DNA from: an uncultured Bacillota bacterium | GTDB taxonomy: Bacteria; Bacillota; Clostridia; Tissierellales; Tepidimicrobiaceae | Length of the DNA stretch: 5,605 bases | Reading direction: 5' to 3' | Assembly (NCBI GenBank): GCA_937967955.1 | Contig: CALBUB010000018.1 | Coordinates: 1-5,605, forward strand | Shown: positions 1 to 5,605 of the stretch, piece by piece | How positions within the stretch are numbered: the first letter of the stretch is position 1 | Layout of the letters: every line of letters starts with the position of its first letter | Translations under genes and position numbers: made by a program | The notes under the pieces: model-generated | Databases searched by the model: none | The model's input: the letters and a program-made list of their open reading frames with translations, nothing else | What the model was told of the DNA's origin: nothing

Positions 1-196
1 CAATAGATGTAGATGAATTAGATGTAGACCGTTGCTAGACTACCTATAAGGAATTGAAACTAGTTTCGTGTTTTGATTTCTTCATTAATATGTATTCCGT
101 TGCTAGACTACCTATAAGGAATTGAAACACGGAATAAAGGTGCATGTTGTGGTGCCTATTCCCAACGTTTATAAACTACCTATAAGGCTTTATAGT
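1..196 (+). CRISPR. CRISPR array, leader-distal end (probable type I-B repeat family)
   Basis: Two identical 30-bp repeats lie at 31-60 and 99-128. They start GTTGCTAGAC, have the core TACCTATAAG and end GAATTGAAAC. A degenerate third copy lies at 167-196. Spacers are 1-30 (truncated by the window edge), 61-98 and 129-166; the two complete ones are both exactly 38 bp and unrelated in sequence. The ATTGAAAC end is the usual 8-nt 5' handle of crRNAs in clostridial type I-B systems, and the degenerate copy sits at the right, so transcription is read left to right with leader and newest spacers outside the window. The subtype is inferred from repeat similarity only; no cas gene is visible. Three evenly spaced repeat units with constant spacer length make the array call very secure. 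Confidence 0.96.
167..196 (+). repeat. degenerate terminal CRISPR repeat
   Basis: This copy keeps the repeat's centre (ACTACCTATAAGG, 175-187) and its first three bases. It differs at positions 4, 5 and 8 and over most of the last nine bases, where the handle GAATTGAAAC is replaced by GCTTTATAGT. It lies exactly one 38-bp spacer after the previous repeat, which proves its register. Decay of the last repeat is typical of the end away from the leader. The changes create a 6-bp stem, CTATAA (180-185) with TTATAG (190-195), which the intact repeats lack, and a perfect palindrome GTTTATAAAC at 167-176. The normal Cas6 cleavage and handle sequence is gone, so processing at this copy may differ. Confidence 0.9.
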
Positions 197-233
197 CAAA
201 GAAATATATTTCAACAATTGAAAATCTCCCTAT
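197..233 (+). other. CRISPR trailer between last repeat and terminator
   Basis: This is AT-rich non-coding sequence. It contains a small inverted repeat, TTTCAA (209-214) with TTGAAA (218-223) around a 3-nt loop, and a stretch CTCCCTATAA (226-235) resembling the repeat core CTACCTATAA. It may be a second, more eroded repeat remnant, although it is out of the normal 68-bp register. No open reading frame with a ribosome site was found. Confidence 0.4.
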
Positions 234-268
234 AAAAAGACTAGGTTTAGCTTAGTCTTTTTTATTTT
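234..268 (+). terminator. intrinsic terminator of the CRISPR transcript
   Basis: AAAAAGACTAGG (234-245) pairs with CTTAGTCTTTTT (251-262) to give a 12-bp stem with one G-U pair and a 5-nt loop (TTTAG). The T-rich run continues through TATTTT to 268. It is placed 37 nt after the last CRISPR repeat and before the promoter region of the next gene, as expected for the end of the array transcript. The A-run on the left arm would supply a U-tract on the other strand as well, so it could act in both directions. Confidence 0.8.
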
Positions 269-289
269 GTAGGTGTATATTACAAAAAT

Positions 290-321
290 TTGAGAATCAT
301 AATATACATAAGCTTTATAAT
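290..321 (+). promoter_or_regulatory. putative promoter of the CNNM/CorC-like gene
   Basis: A perfect TATAAT -10 box lies at 316-321, with a TTGAGA (290-295) upstream. The gap of 20 nt is longer than the preferred 17, so the -35 assignment is doubtful; the -10 is the stronger part. It sits after the CRISPR terminator and 25 nt before the start codon at 347, which suits a short leader carrying the ribosome site AGGAGG at 335-340. Confidence 0.4.
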
Positions 322-346
322 GTAACTTTTACTCAGGAGGACTAAT

Positions 347-1675
347 ATGGAAGGTACTGATACTAGTTTGCTGTGGCAATTAATACTGATTTTTATATTA
401 ACCATGATTAATGCCTTTTTTGCTGCTGCCGAAATATCGATAGTTTCTGTTGATAAGAAGAAAATATCAATGAAAGCCAATGAAGGCAATAAAAAGGCTC
501 AAATGCTTTTGGATATGTTGAAGGAGCCTTCAAGATTTTTGTCTACAATCCAAGTTGGAATAACTCTAGCTGGACTGTTTTCATCTGCATCGGCTGCTGT
601 TGGAATTTCTGAATGGTTAGGAAAAGTACTTAGCGACCTAGGTGTTCCCTTTGGACGGAATATAGCTTTTATTGGCATTACCATATTACTATCTTATGTC
701 ATATTAGTTTTTGGAGAACTGGTACCAAAGAGGATAGCCCTTCAGAAGTCGGAAGGCTTTTCCATGGTTGCAATTAAACCAATAAGATTTATAGCAAAAG
801 TCCTAAGCCCTTTTATTACTCTGCTATCCTCTTCTACTAATTTAGTACTTAGAATATTTGGCCTTAAGGATGAATCTGTTGAAGAAAAGGTTACATTGGA
901 AGAGATACGTTCGCTGGTTAGGGTGGGGCAAGAGCAGGGAATTATAGACCCAGTTGAAAGGGAAATGATTGATAGTGTAATAAGCTTTGATGATAAAACT
1001 GCAGAAGAGATAATGACTGCAAGGACAGAAGTATTTATGATTGACGCAAATAAGCCAATAGACGAACAATTAGATGATATTCTGGATTTAAGTTATTCAA
1101 GGATTCCAGTGTATGAAGAGGATACAGACAATATAATAGGCATACTCTACTTAAAAGATTTTCTTCTAGCAGCTTACAAAGTTGGCTTTGAAAATATAAA
1201 TATTAAAGACATACTTAGACCAGCCTATTTTGTGCCAGAGTATAAGAATATAAATGAACTTTTTCTAGAACTTCAAAGCCAAAGGCAGCATATGGCCATA
1301 TTGATTGATGAATATGGAGGTTTTTCAGGAATTGTAACTATGGAGGATTTAATTGAGGAGATTGTTGGAGATATAGAGGATGAGTACGATATTGATGAGC
1401 CACAAATTAGGAAAATAGATGAACACAGCTATTATGTTTCTGGTTCAATACTCATAGAAGATTTAAATGAAGCCTTTGATTTAGAATTAGAAGAGGATTT
1501 AGAAGTATACGAAACATTGGGAGGGATGTTAATCTATCTATTAGGCTACATACCTAATGATGGGGACAAAGTATTAGTGGAACATAAAAATATAAAATTT
1601 TATATAGAAGAAGTAAAAGAAAGAAGGATTCAAATGGTTCGAATTGTATTTGATGATGAGAAAATAGAACAGTAG
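347..1675 (+). CDS. CNNM/CorC-family ("hemolysin C-like") membrane protein with CBS pair
   Basis: This 442-aa integral membrane protein is of full family length. The N-terminal DUF21/CNNM domain has hydrophobic segments near residues 8-28, 68-88, 105-124 and 138-160, and includes the conserved NAFFAAAE (22-29) and FGELVPKRIALQ (122-133). A linker EEIRSLV...EREMIDSV (185-211) leads to two CBS domains, about 220-275 and 285-342. The second ends in the family signature DEYGGFSGIVTMEDL (321-335) followed by EEIVGDIEDEYD. A CorC_HlyC (transporter-associated) domain fills about 355-436. Characterised relatives (CorC, Staphylococcus MpfA, animal CNNM) export Mg2+ or affect Mg2+/Co2+ resistance, with the CBS pair binding ATP-Mg. 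The hemolysin label is historical. Start ATG is fixed by AGGAGG six bases upstream and by the N-terminal membrane helix. Substrate here is inferred. No clear terminator follows, so transcription may run into the helicase gene. Confidence 0.93.
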   Translation: MEGTDTSLLWQLILIFILTMINAFFAAAEISIVSVDKKKISMKANEGNKKAQMLLDMLKEPSRFLSTIQVGITLAGLFSSASAAVGISEWLGKVLSDLGVPFGRNIAFIGITILLSYVILVFGELVPKRIALQKSEGFSMVAIKPIRFIAKVLSPFITLLSSSTNLVLRIFGLKDESVEEKVTLEEIRSLVRVGQEQGIIDPVEREMIDSVISFDDKTAEEIMTARTEVFMIDANKPIDEQLDDILDLSYSRIPVYEEDTDNIIGILYLKDFLLAAYKVGFENINIKDILRPAYFVPEYKNINELFLELQSQRQHMAILIDEYGGFSGIVTMEDLIEEIVGDIEDEYDIDEPQIRKIDEHSYYVSGSILIEDLNEAFDLELEEDLEVYETLGGMLIYLLGYIPNDGDKVLVEHKNIKFYIEEVKERRIQMVRIVFDDEKIEQ

Positions 1676-1698
1676 TTTTTGTATTTAAGACTATATTG

Positions 1699-1704
1699 TA
1701 TAAT
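1699..1704 (+). promoter_or_regulatory. putative -10 box upstream of the nuclease-helicase gene
   Basis: A perfect TATAAT lies 36 nt before the start codon at 1741, in the 65-bp gap after the CorC-like gene. No good -35 is seen at 17 nt; TTTTTG at 1676-1681 is the best fit at that spacing. In such AT-rich DNA a chance match is quite possible. Confidence 0.35.
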
Positions 1705-1705
1705 A

Positions 1706-1733
1706 TAATCACCACACATTTAAAGGGTGATTA
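1706..1733 (+). promoter_or_regulatory. 8-bp dyad overlapping the ribosome site (hairpin or operator)
   Basis: TAATCACC (1706-1713) and GGTGATTA (1726-1733) are perfect inverted repeats separated by 12 nt. The right arm contains the only Shine-Dalgarno-like sequence of the next gene (GGGTGA, 1725-1730, ten bases before ATG). In RNA the hairpin would sequester it; in DNA the dyad starts just after the -10 box at 1699-1704 and covers the expected start point, a typical operator position. It is not followed by a T-run, so it is not an intrinsic terminator. The pairing is seen directly; the regulatory role is inferred. Confidence 0.5.
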
Positions 1734-1740
1734 GAACAAA

Positions 1741-4086
1741 ATGACCAGATACATAAAGTTATCTGTAAGGAATCTAGTGGAATTGATCCTTCGGTCAGGA
1801 GATATAGATAGCACTTTTATGAGCAGCTTAAGAGCTGTAGAAGGTACCAAGGCTCATCAAAAGGTTCAAAATTCCTATGGGGGTGAATATAGAGCAGAGG
1901 TATTTTTAAGATATACTCTAGATTATGAAGGCTTTGTAATTGAAATAGAAGGCAGAGTAGACGGCATAATAGAAGAGGATGGAAAAGTTATAATAGATGA
2001 GATAAAGAGTACTTTAAGGCCTTTAGAGGAAATCCATGAAGATTACAATATTCTCCACTGGGCACAAGCAAAATGCTATGGCTACATGTATTTAAAAGAG
2101 AAAGGTTTAGAAGAAATAGAACTTCAGCTTACCTATTTCAATATAGAATCGGAGAATATAAAGAGGTTTATAAGAAGGTATACTATAGGAGAGTTAGAGG
2201 AGTTTTTCCTTTCTCTAATTGAAAAATATCTAGAGTGGGCAAATTTGACCTTTTATTGGATAAAGGTAAGGGATGAAGCAATAAAAGAACTATCCTTTCC
2301 CTTTAAAAGCTACAGAAAGGGTCAGAGAAAGCTGGCAATATCTGTATACAGGACTATTTTAGATGGAAAAAAGATATTCATTCAAGCACCTACAGGTATT
2401 GGAAAGACCATATCTACCTTATTCCCTGCTATTAAATCTATAGGAGAAGGCTTAACCTCAAAGATATTCTATCTTACAGCAAAGACCATAACTAGAGAAG
2501 CAGCCTTAAATGCTATTGATATTATGGCAGCTAAGGGCTTAAGGATAAAGTCCTTAGTAATTACAGCTAAGGAGAAAATATGTTCAAACACAGAGGTAAA
2601 ATGTAAGCCAGAAGCTTGTTCTTATGCTAAGGGTCACTATGATAGGGTAAACGCTGCCATAATGGATGTATTTAAAAATGAAGACATGATTACTAGGGAT
2701 GTGATACTTAAATACTCTGAGATACACAAGGTTTGTCCCTTTGAACTTTCTTTGGATTTAAGTTTTCTAAGCGATGTGATAATATGTGATTATAACTATG
2801 TTTTTGACCCTAGCGTTTATTTAAAGAGATTTTTTGATGTAAGTGCAGAAAACTATGTGTTTTTAATAGATGAAGCCCATAATCTAGTGGATAGGTCTAG
2901 GGAAATGTATTCGGCAGAAATATATAAGTCTAAACTTCTAAAATACAGAAAGCTTATTAAAGATTCCTATCCTAACCTTTCTAAGGCTTTTATGAGATGT
3001 AACAATATGATGAATAGGCTTAAAAGAGAATATTTAAGGGAAGAAGACTTCTATTATCAAAAGGAGGAGATAGATGCTATATATCCTCCTATAAAGAAGC
3101 TTTTGAAAGAATTAGAAGAATGGCTTATTAAATATAAAAAAGACCAATACTATGATGAGCTGTTGGACATATATTTTGAACTACTCAGGTTTATTAATAT
3201 ATCAGAACTCTATGATTCCGGATATGTTACCTATATACAGAAGCTAGATGAGGAGATTATTGTAAAGCTATTTTGTGTAGATGCTTCATACTTGTTACAA
3301 GAAAAATTAGAGATGGGGAAGGCTTCTATATTTTTTTCTGCCACATTGACCCCTTTAAATTATTATAGGGATATATTAGGAGGGGATAAAAAGGACTATC
3401 TTATCAGATTTTCCTCTCCTTTTCCCAGGGACAACCTGTGTTTATTAATTGGGGATAGGGTATCCACTAGATATAGAGATAGGGTTAATACTTACATGGA
3501 AGTGGTAGCCTATATTGAAAAGTTCATATTCCAGAAAAAGGGAAACTATCTAATCTTTTCTCCATCTTATAAATATATGGAAGCTATTTACAAAGAGTTT
3601 GTAGAAAGGAATCCTCATATTAAGACCATTAAACAGGAAAGTGATATGGCCGAAGGAGAGAGGGAGGATTTTCTTAGACAGTTTGATTCTAAGGAGAAGT
3701 CCATAATAGCCTTTGCAGTTTTAGGTGGCATCTTTTCAGAAGGTATAGATTTAATTGGGGATAAGCTAGTGGGTGCTGTTATTGTTGGGGTAGGGTTACC
3801 TCAGATTTGCCATGAGAGAGATATTATAAAGGATTACTTTAATTATGAAAATGGACTGGGGTATGAATATGCCTATATGTATCCAGGTATGAACAAGGTT
3901 TTACAAGCAGCAGGGAGAGTAATTAGGAGCGAGGAAGATAGGGGCGCCATACTCCTTATAGATGATAGATTTACTACTATGAAATATAGAAAGCTTTTCC
4001 CTAAAGAGTGGCTACATTTTAAAAGGGCTAGGAATACTGAAGATATAGAAAAATATCTAAGCCAATTTTGGAATAGACCACAATAA
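1741..4086 (+). CDS. PD-(D/E)XK nuclease fused to XPD/DinG-family Fe-S DNA helicase
   Basis: This 781-aa cytosolic protein is predicted to unwind and cut DNA. Residues 1-170 look like a RecB/Cas4-type nuclease: EGTKAH (His39), GRVDG (Asp74), DEIKS (Glu87, Lys89) and QAKCY (Gln109, Tyr113) match motifs with H, D, ExK and QxxxY. Residues about 185-770 are a superfamily 2 helicase of the DinG/XPD/Rad3 group: Gln195 as Q-motif, Walker A APTGIGKT (216-223), DEAH (377-380), FSATLTP (532-538), FSEGIDLIG (665-673) and QAAGRVIRS (722-730). Cys281, Cys288, Cys293 and Cys332 lie between Walker A and DEAH, where XPD/DinG proteins bind a 4Fe-4S cluster. The nuclease part has only one cysteine (112), so it lacks the Cas4/AddB cluster. 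All catalytic residues appear intact. DinG relatives unwind 5' to 3' and act in repair and R-loop removal; this protein's own role is unknown. The start is supported by the N-terminal SVRNLVELILRSGDID, which I recall as typical of clostridial relatives, and by a moderate GGGTGA site inside a dyad. Confidence 0.9.
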   Translation: MTRYIKLSVRNLVELILRSGDIDSTFMSSLRAVEGTKAHQKVQNSYGGEYRAEVFLRYTLDYEGFVIEIEGRVDGIIEEDGKVIIDEIKSTLRPLEEIHEDYNILHWAQAKCYGYMYLKEKGLEEIELQLTYFNIESENIKRFIRRYTIGELEEFFLSLIEKYLEWANLTFYWIKVRDEAIKELSFPFKSYRKGQRKLAISVYRTILDGKKIFIQAPTGIGKTISTLFPAIKSIGEGLTSKIFYLTAKTITREAALNAIDIMAAKGLRIKSLVITAKEKICSNTEVKCKPEACSYAKGHYDRVNAAIMDVFKNEDMITRDVILKYSEIHKVCPFELSLDLSFLSDVIICDYNYVFDPSVYLKRFFDVSAENYVFLIDEAHNLVDRSREMYSAEIYKSKLLKYRKLIKDSYPNLSKAFMRCNNMMNRLKREYLREEDFYYQKEEIDAIYPPIKKLLKELEEWLIKYKKDQYYDELLDIYFELLRFINISELYDSGYVTYIQKLDEEIIVKLFCVDASYLLQEKLEMGKASIFFSATLTPLNYYRDILGGDKKDYLIRFSSPFPRDNLCLLIGDRVSTRYRDRVNTYMEVVAYIEKFIFQKKGNYLIFSPSYKYMEAIYKEFVERNPHIKTIKQESDMAEGEREDFLRQFDSKEKSIIAFAVLGGIFSEGIDLIGDKLVGAVIVGVGLPQICHERDIIKDYFNYENGLGYEYAYMYPGMNKVLQAAGRVIRSEEDRGAILLIDDRFTTMKYRKLFPKEWLHFKRARNTEDIEKYLSQFWNRPQ

Positions 4087-4102
4087 TTTTGTGGTCCTAT
4101 TT
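4071..4102 (+). terminator. hairpin overlapping the helicase stop codon, probable terminator
   Basis: GACCACAA (4076-4083) pairs perfectly with TTGTGGTC (4089-4096). With C4097 bulged, ATA/TAT and further weak pairs extend the stem to about 4072-4101. The loop (4084-4088) begins with the TAA stop codon of the helicase gene. The tail TATTTATTGTTTA is T-rich but interrupted, so termination may be partial. Its position between two genes supports a terminator role. Confidence 0.55.
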
Positions 4103-4138
4103 ATTGTTTAGAAGACACTTATTTTTTTGCCCATATGC

Positions 4139-4147
4139 TGGTATAAT
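4139..4147 (+). promoter_or_regulatory. rlmD: extended -10 promoter of rlmD
   Basis: TGGTATAAT (4139-4147) is a perfect extended -10 element (TGnTATAAT), which works with little or no -35; the sequence at the -35 position (TTATTT, 4119-4124) is poor. The start point would fall near 4153-4154, immediately before the ribosome site AAGGAG (4155-4160), leaving a leader of only about 14 nt before the ATG at 4168. This and the hairpin upstream suggest rlmD has its own transcript. Confidence 0.6.
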
Positions 4148-4167
4148 AACTGAGAAGGAGTGAGAAC

Positions 4168-5532
4168 ATGGCGAAGAAGAAAATAATAGAAACTACTATA
4201 ATAGATAATATTTTTCCAAACAAATCAGTAGCTAAACATGAAGACAAAACCATTATATTTAAGGGCGGAATAAAGGGGCAGAAAGTAAGGGTACTTCTTA
4301 GAAGGAAGAAAAAAGATTATATAGAAGGAAGACTACTAGAAGTATTGGAAAGGTCCCCTTTAGAGAAAAATTTATCTTGTTCATATGATGAGGAATGTGG
4401 AGGCTGTACTTATCAAACCCTTTTATATGAAGATGAGTTAGAATTAAAGAAGCAGTTAATTTTAGATTTGTTTAAGAAAGAGAATATAAGAGGTTTTGAC
4501 TTCTTAGGTATAGAAGCTAGTCCTAATGTAGAAGGCTATAGGAATAAAATGGAATACACTTTTGGAGATTCAGAAAAGGGAGGTCCCTTAGTATTAGGCC
4601 TTCATAAAAGAGGAAGGTTTTATGAGGTAGTAGACAGTGATGCCTGCAATATTGCAGATAAAGATTTTACAAGAATAAGGAAGAAGACCATGGAATACTT
4701 CCGAAGACTAAATACTCCCCATTACAATAAGAGGAAGCATGAAGGAATTTTAAGGCATTTAGTCATAAGAAAGGCCCTATCTACAGGAGAAATTTTAGTT
4801 AACTTAGTTACTACCAGCCAAGGGGAGATAGATACTGCTGGCTTTGTAAAGGAATTATTGGAACTTGATACTTTAGAAGGAAAGATTACAGGTATACTCC
4901 ATACTATAAACGATGGTTTAGCTGATACGGTTAAAGCCGATGAGCTTCATTTATTATACGGAAAAGATTATATTGTTGAGGAGATTTTAGGACTTAAATT
5001 TAAAATATCCCCTTTCTCTTTCTTCCAGACTAATACCTTTGGTGCAGAAAGGCTGTATTCTATTGCTAGGGAATTTGCTGGAGACATAGATGATAAGGTG
5101 GTATTTGATTTATATTCTGGTACTGGAACTATAGCACAAATTATGGCTCCTGTTGCTAAAAAGGTTGTAGGCATAGAGATAGTAGAAGAAGCAGTAGAAA
5201 TGGCAAGAGAAAATGCAAAGCTAAATGGCCTAGATAATGTGGAGTTTATAGCAGGAGATGTACTGAAGGAAGTTGAGAATGTAAAAGAAAAGCCAGACCT
5301 AATTATAATAGACCCGCCAAGGGATGGAATCCATCCAAAAGCAATAAATAAAATTATTGATTTTAATCCAGCTACTTTTGTCTATGTATCCTGTAATCCT
5401 GTAACATTAGTTAGGGACTTAAAGGTCTTTGAAGAAAGAGGATACAGGGTAGAAAAGGTAAAGCTAATGGATATGTTTCCAAGAACACCCCACGTTGAGA
5501 CGGTTGTATTGATAACAAGGGTGATGTCCTAA
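4168..5532 (+). CDS. rlmD: 23S rRNA (uracil-C5)-methyltransferase RlmD/RlmCD (RumA family)
   Basis: This 454-aa enzyme transfers a methyl group from S-adenosylmethionine to C5 of a 23S rRNA uridine: U1939 for RlmD, and both U747 and U1939 for the Firmicute enzyme RlmCD. A TRAM-like RNA-binding domain covers about residues 1-62. Cys71, Cys77, Cys80 (C-x5-C-x2-C) and Cys160 match the 4Fe-4S ligands of E. coli RumA. The methyltransferase domain has FFQTN (285-289), the SAM loop FDLYSGTGTIA (313-323), Glu337 in GIEIV, DPPRDG (382-387), the catalytic nucleophile Cys409 in SCNP and the base Glu444 in HVETVVL. The 35-residue gap between the last two equals that of RumA. AAGGAG at 4155-4160 lies seven bases before ATG, fixing the start. 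Which uridine is modified cannot be read from sequence; single versus dual specificity is the remaining doubt. No clear terminator follows. Confidence 0.94.
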   Translation: MAKKKIIETTIIDNIFPNKSVAKHEDKTIIFKGGIKGQKVRVLLRRKKKDYIEGRLLEVLERSPLEKNLSCSYDEECGGCTYQTLLYEDELELKKQLILDLFKKENIRGFDFLGIEASPNVEGYRNKMEYTFGDSEKGGPLVLGLHKRGRFYEVVDSDACNIADKDFTRIRKKTMEYFRRLNTPHYNKRKHEGILRHLVIRKALSTGEILVNLVTTSQGEIDTAGFVKELLELDTLEGKITGILHTINDGLADTVKADELHLLYGKDYIVEEILGLKFKISPFSFFQTNTFGAERLYSIAREFAGDIDDKVVFDLYSGTGTIAQIMAPVAKKVVGIEIVEEAVEMARENAKLNGLDNVEFIAGDVLKEVENVKEKPDLIIIDPPRDGIHPKAINKIIDFNPATFVYVSCNPVTLVRDLKVFEERGYRVEKVKLMDMFPRTPHVETVVLITRVMS

Positions 5533-5535
5533 TAT

Positions 5536-5592
5536 AATAAACTCTTGCTTTTTTAAATAATCTCTTGCTTCCATTAAAATAAACATTTGCTT
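5536..5592 (+). repeat. three imperfect 15-bp direct repeats after rlmD
   Basis: AATAAACTCTTGCTT (5536-5550), AATAATCTCTTGCTT (5556-5570) and AATAAACATTTGCTT (5578-5592) differ from each other at two to four positions, with start-to-start distances of 20 and 22 bp. CC follows copies two and three. The array begins four bases after the rlmD stop and may continue past the window end. The spacing is not a multiple of three, so this is not a protein repeat. Its function is unknown; a protein-binding array, a minisatellite or the edge of a larger repeat are all possible. Confidence 0.65.
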
Positions 5593-5605
5593 CCTCCAAA
5601 AATTT

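Noticed and set aside
280..489. 69-codon open frame on the - strand
   Set aside because: It overlaps the promoter and conserved N-terminus of the CorC-like gene and shows no ribosome site or recognisable protein; it is a shadow.
499..684. 61-codon open frame on the - strand
   Set aside because: It lies entirely inside the CorC-like gene, opposite a conserved membrane domain, with no independent support.
842..1069. 75-codon open frame on the - strand, rich in Cys, Phe and Tyr
   Set aside because: It lies inside the CorC-like gene; the composition is what antisense of this AT-rich coding DNA gives.
1692..1707. TATATT/AATATA stem as a terminator of the CorC-like gene
   Set aside because: The stem is A-T only with a 4-nt loop and no T-run, and it coincides with the -10-like box; it is too weak to call.
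1741..2250. Reading the N-terminal nuclease as a true Cas4
   Set aside because: The H, D, ExK and QxxxY motifs fit the broader RecB/Cas4 group, but the cysteine cluster of Cas4 is missing and the domain is fused to a helicase, so no cas4 symbol is given.
4968..5174. 68-codon open frame on the - strand
   Set aside because: It is antisense to the SAM-binding region of rlmD, which is strongly conserved on the + strand.
5411..5599. 62-codon - strand frame with a TTG start, covering the direct repeats
   Set aside because: Most of it is antisense to the catalytic end of rlmD (Cys409, Glu444), and the 20/22-bp repeat spacing breaks the reading frame, so the repeats are not coding here.

Overview
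The window looks like chromosomal DNA of a low-GC, anaerobic Firmicute in the Clostridia (possibly a Tissierellales-like lineage). The base composition is strongly AT-rich. Arg is mostly AGA/AGG and Ile often ATA. Strong AGGAGG-type ribosome sites precede two of the three genes. The CRISPR repeat ends in ATTGAAAC and has the CTACCTATAAGG core common in clostridial type I-B arrays. The lineage is inferred from these features, not shown.

Layout, all on the + strand. Bases 1-196 are the trailing (leader-distal) end of a CRISPR array: one partial spacer, two identical 30-bp repeats, two 38-bp spacers and a decayed terminal repeat. A short structured trailer and a 12-bp-stem intrinsic terminator (234-262) close the array transcript. 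No cas gene or leader is present; both would lie to the left. Three complete genes follow: a CNNM/CorC-family membrane protein with CBS domains (347-1675), a 781-aa fusion of a PD-(D/E)XK nuclease domain with an XPD/DinG-type iron-sulfur helicase (1741-4086), and the RumA-type 23S rRNA uracil-5-methyltransferase RlmD/RlmCD (4168-5532). The last 73 bases hold three copies of a 15-bp imperfect direct repeat that may continue beyond the window.

The genes do not form an obvious pathway: ion transport, DNA processing and rRNA modification. Each has its own -10-like sequence upstream. A hairpin overlapping its stop codon separates the helicase from rlmD, so they may be separate transcription units that are merely collinear. 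Read-through from the corC-like gene into the helicase remains possible, because no clear terminator lies between them.

The least ordinary items are the nuclease-helicase fusion, the 8-bp dyad that covers the presumed transcription start and ribosome site of that gene, the decayed and structured end of the CRISPR array, and the short tandem repeats at the right edge. I see no convincing new multi-gene system here. The proximity of a nuclease-helicase to a CRISPR array is suggestive at most, since a terminator and an unrelated gene lie between them.
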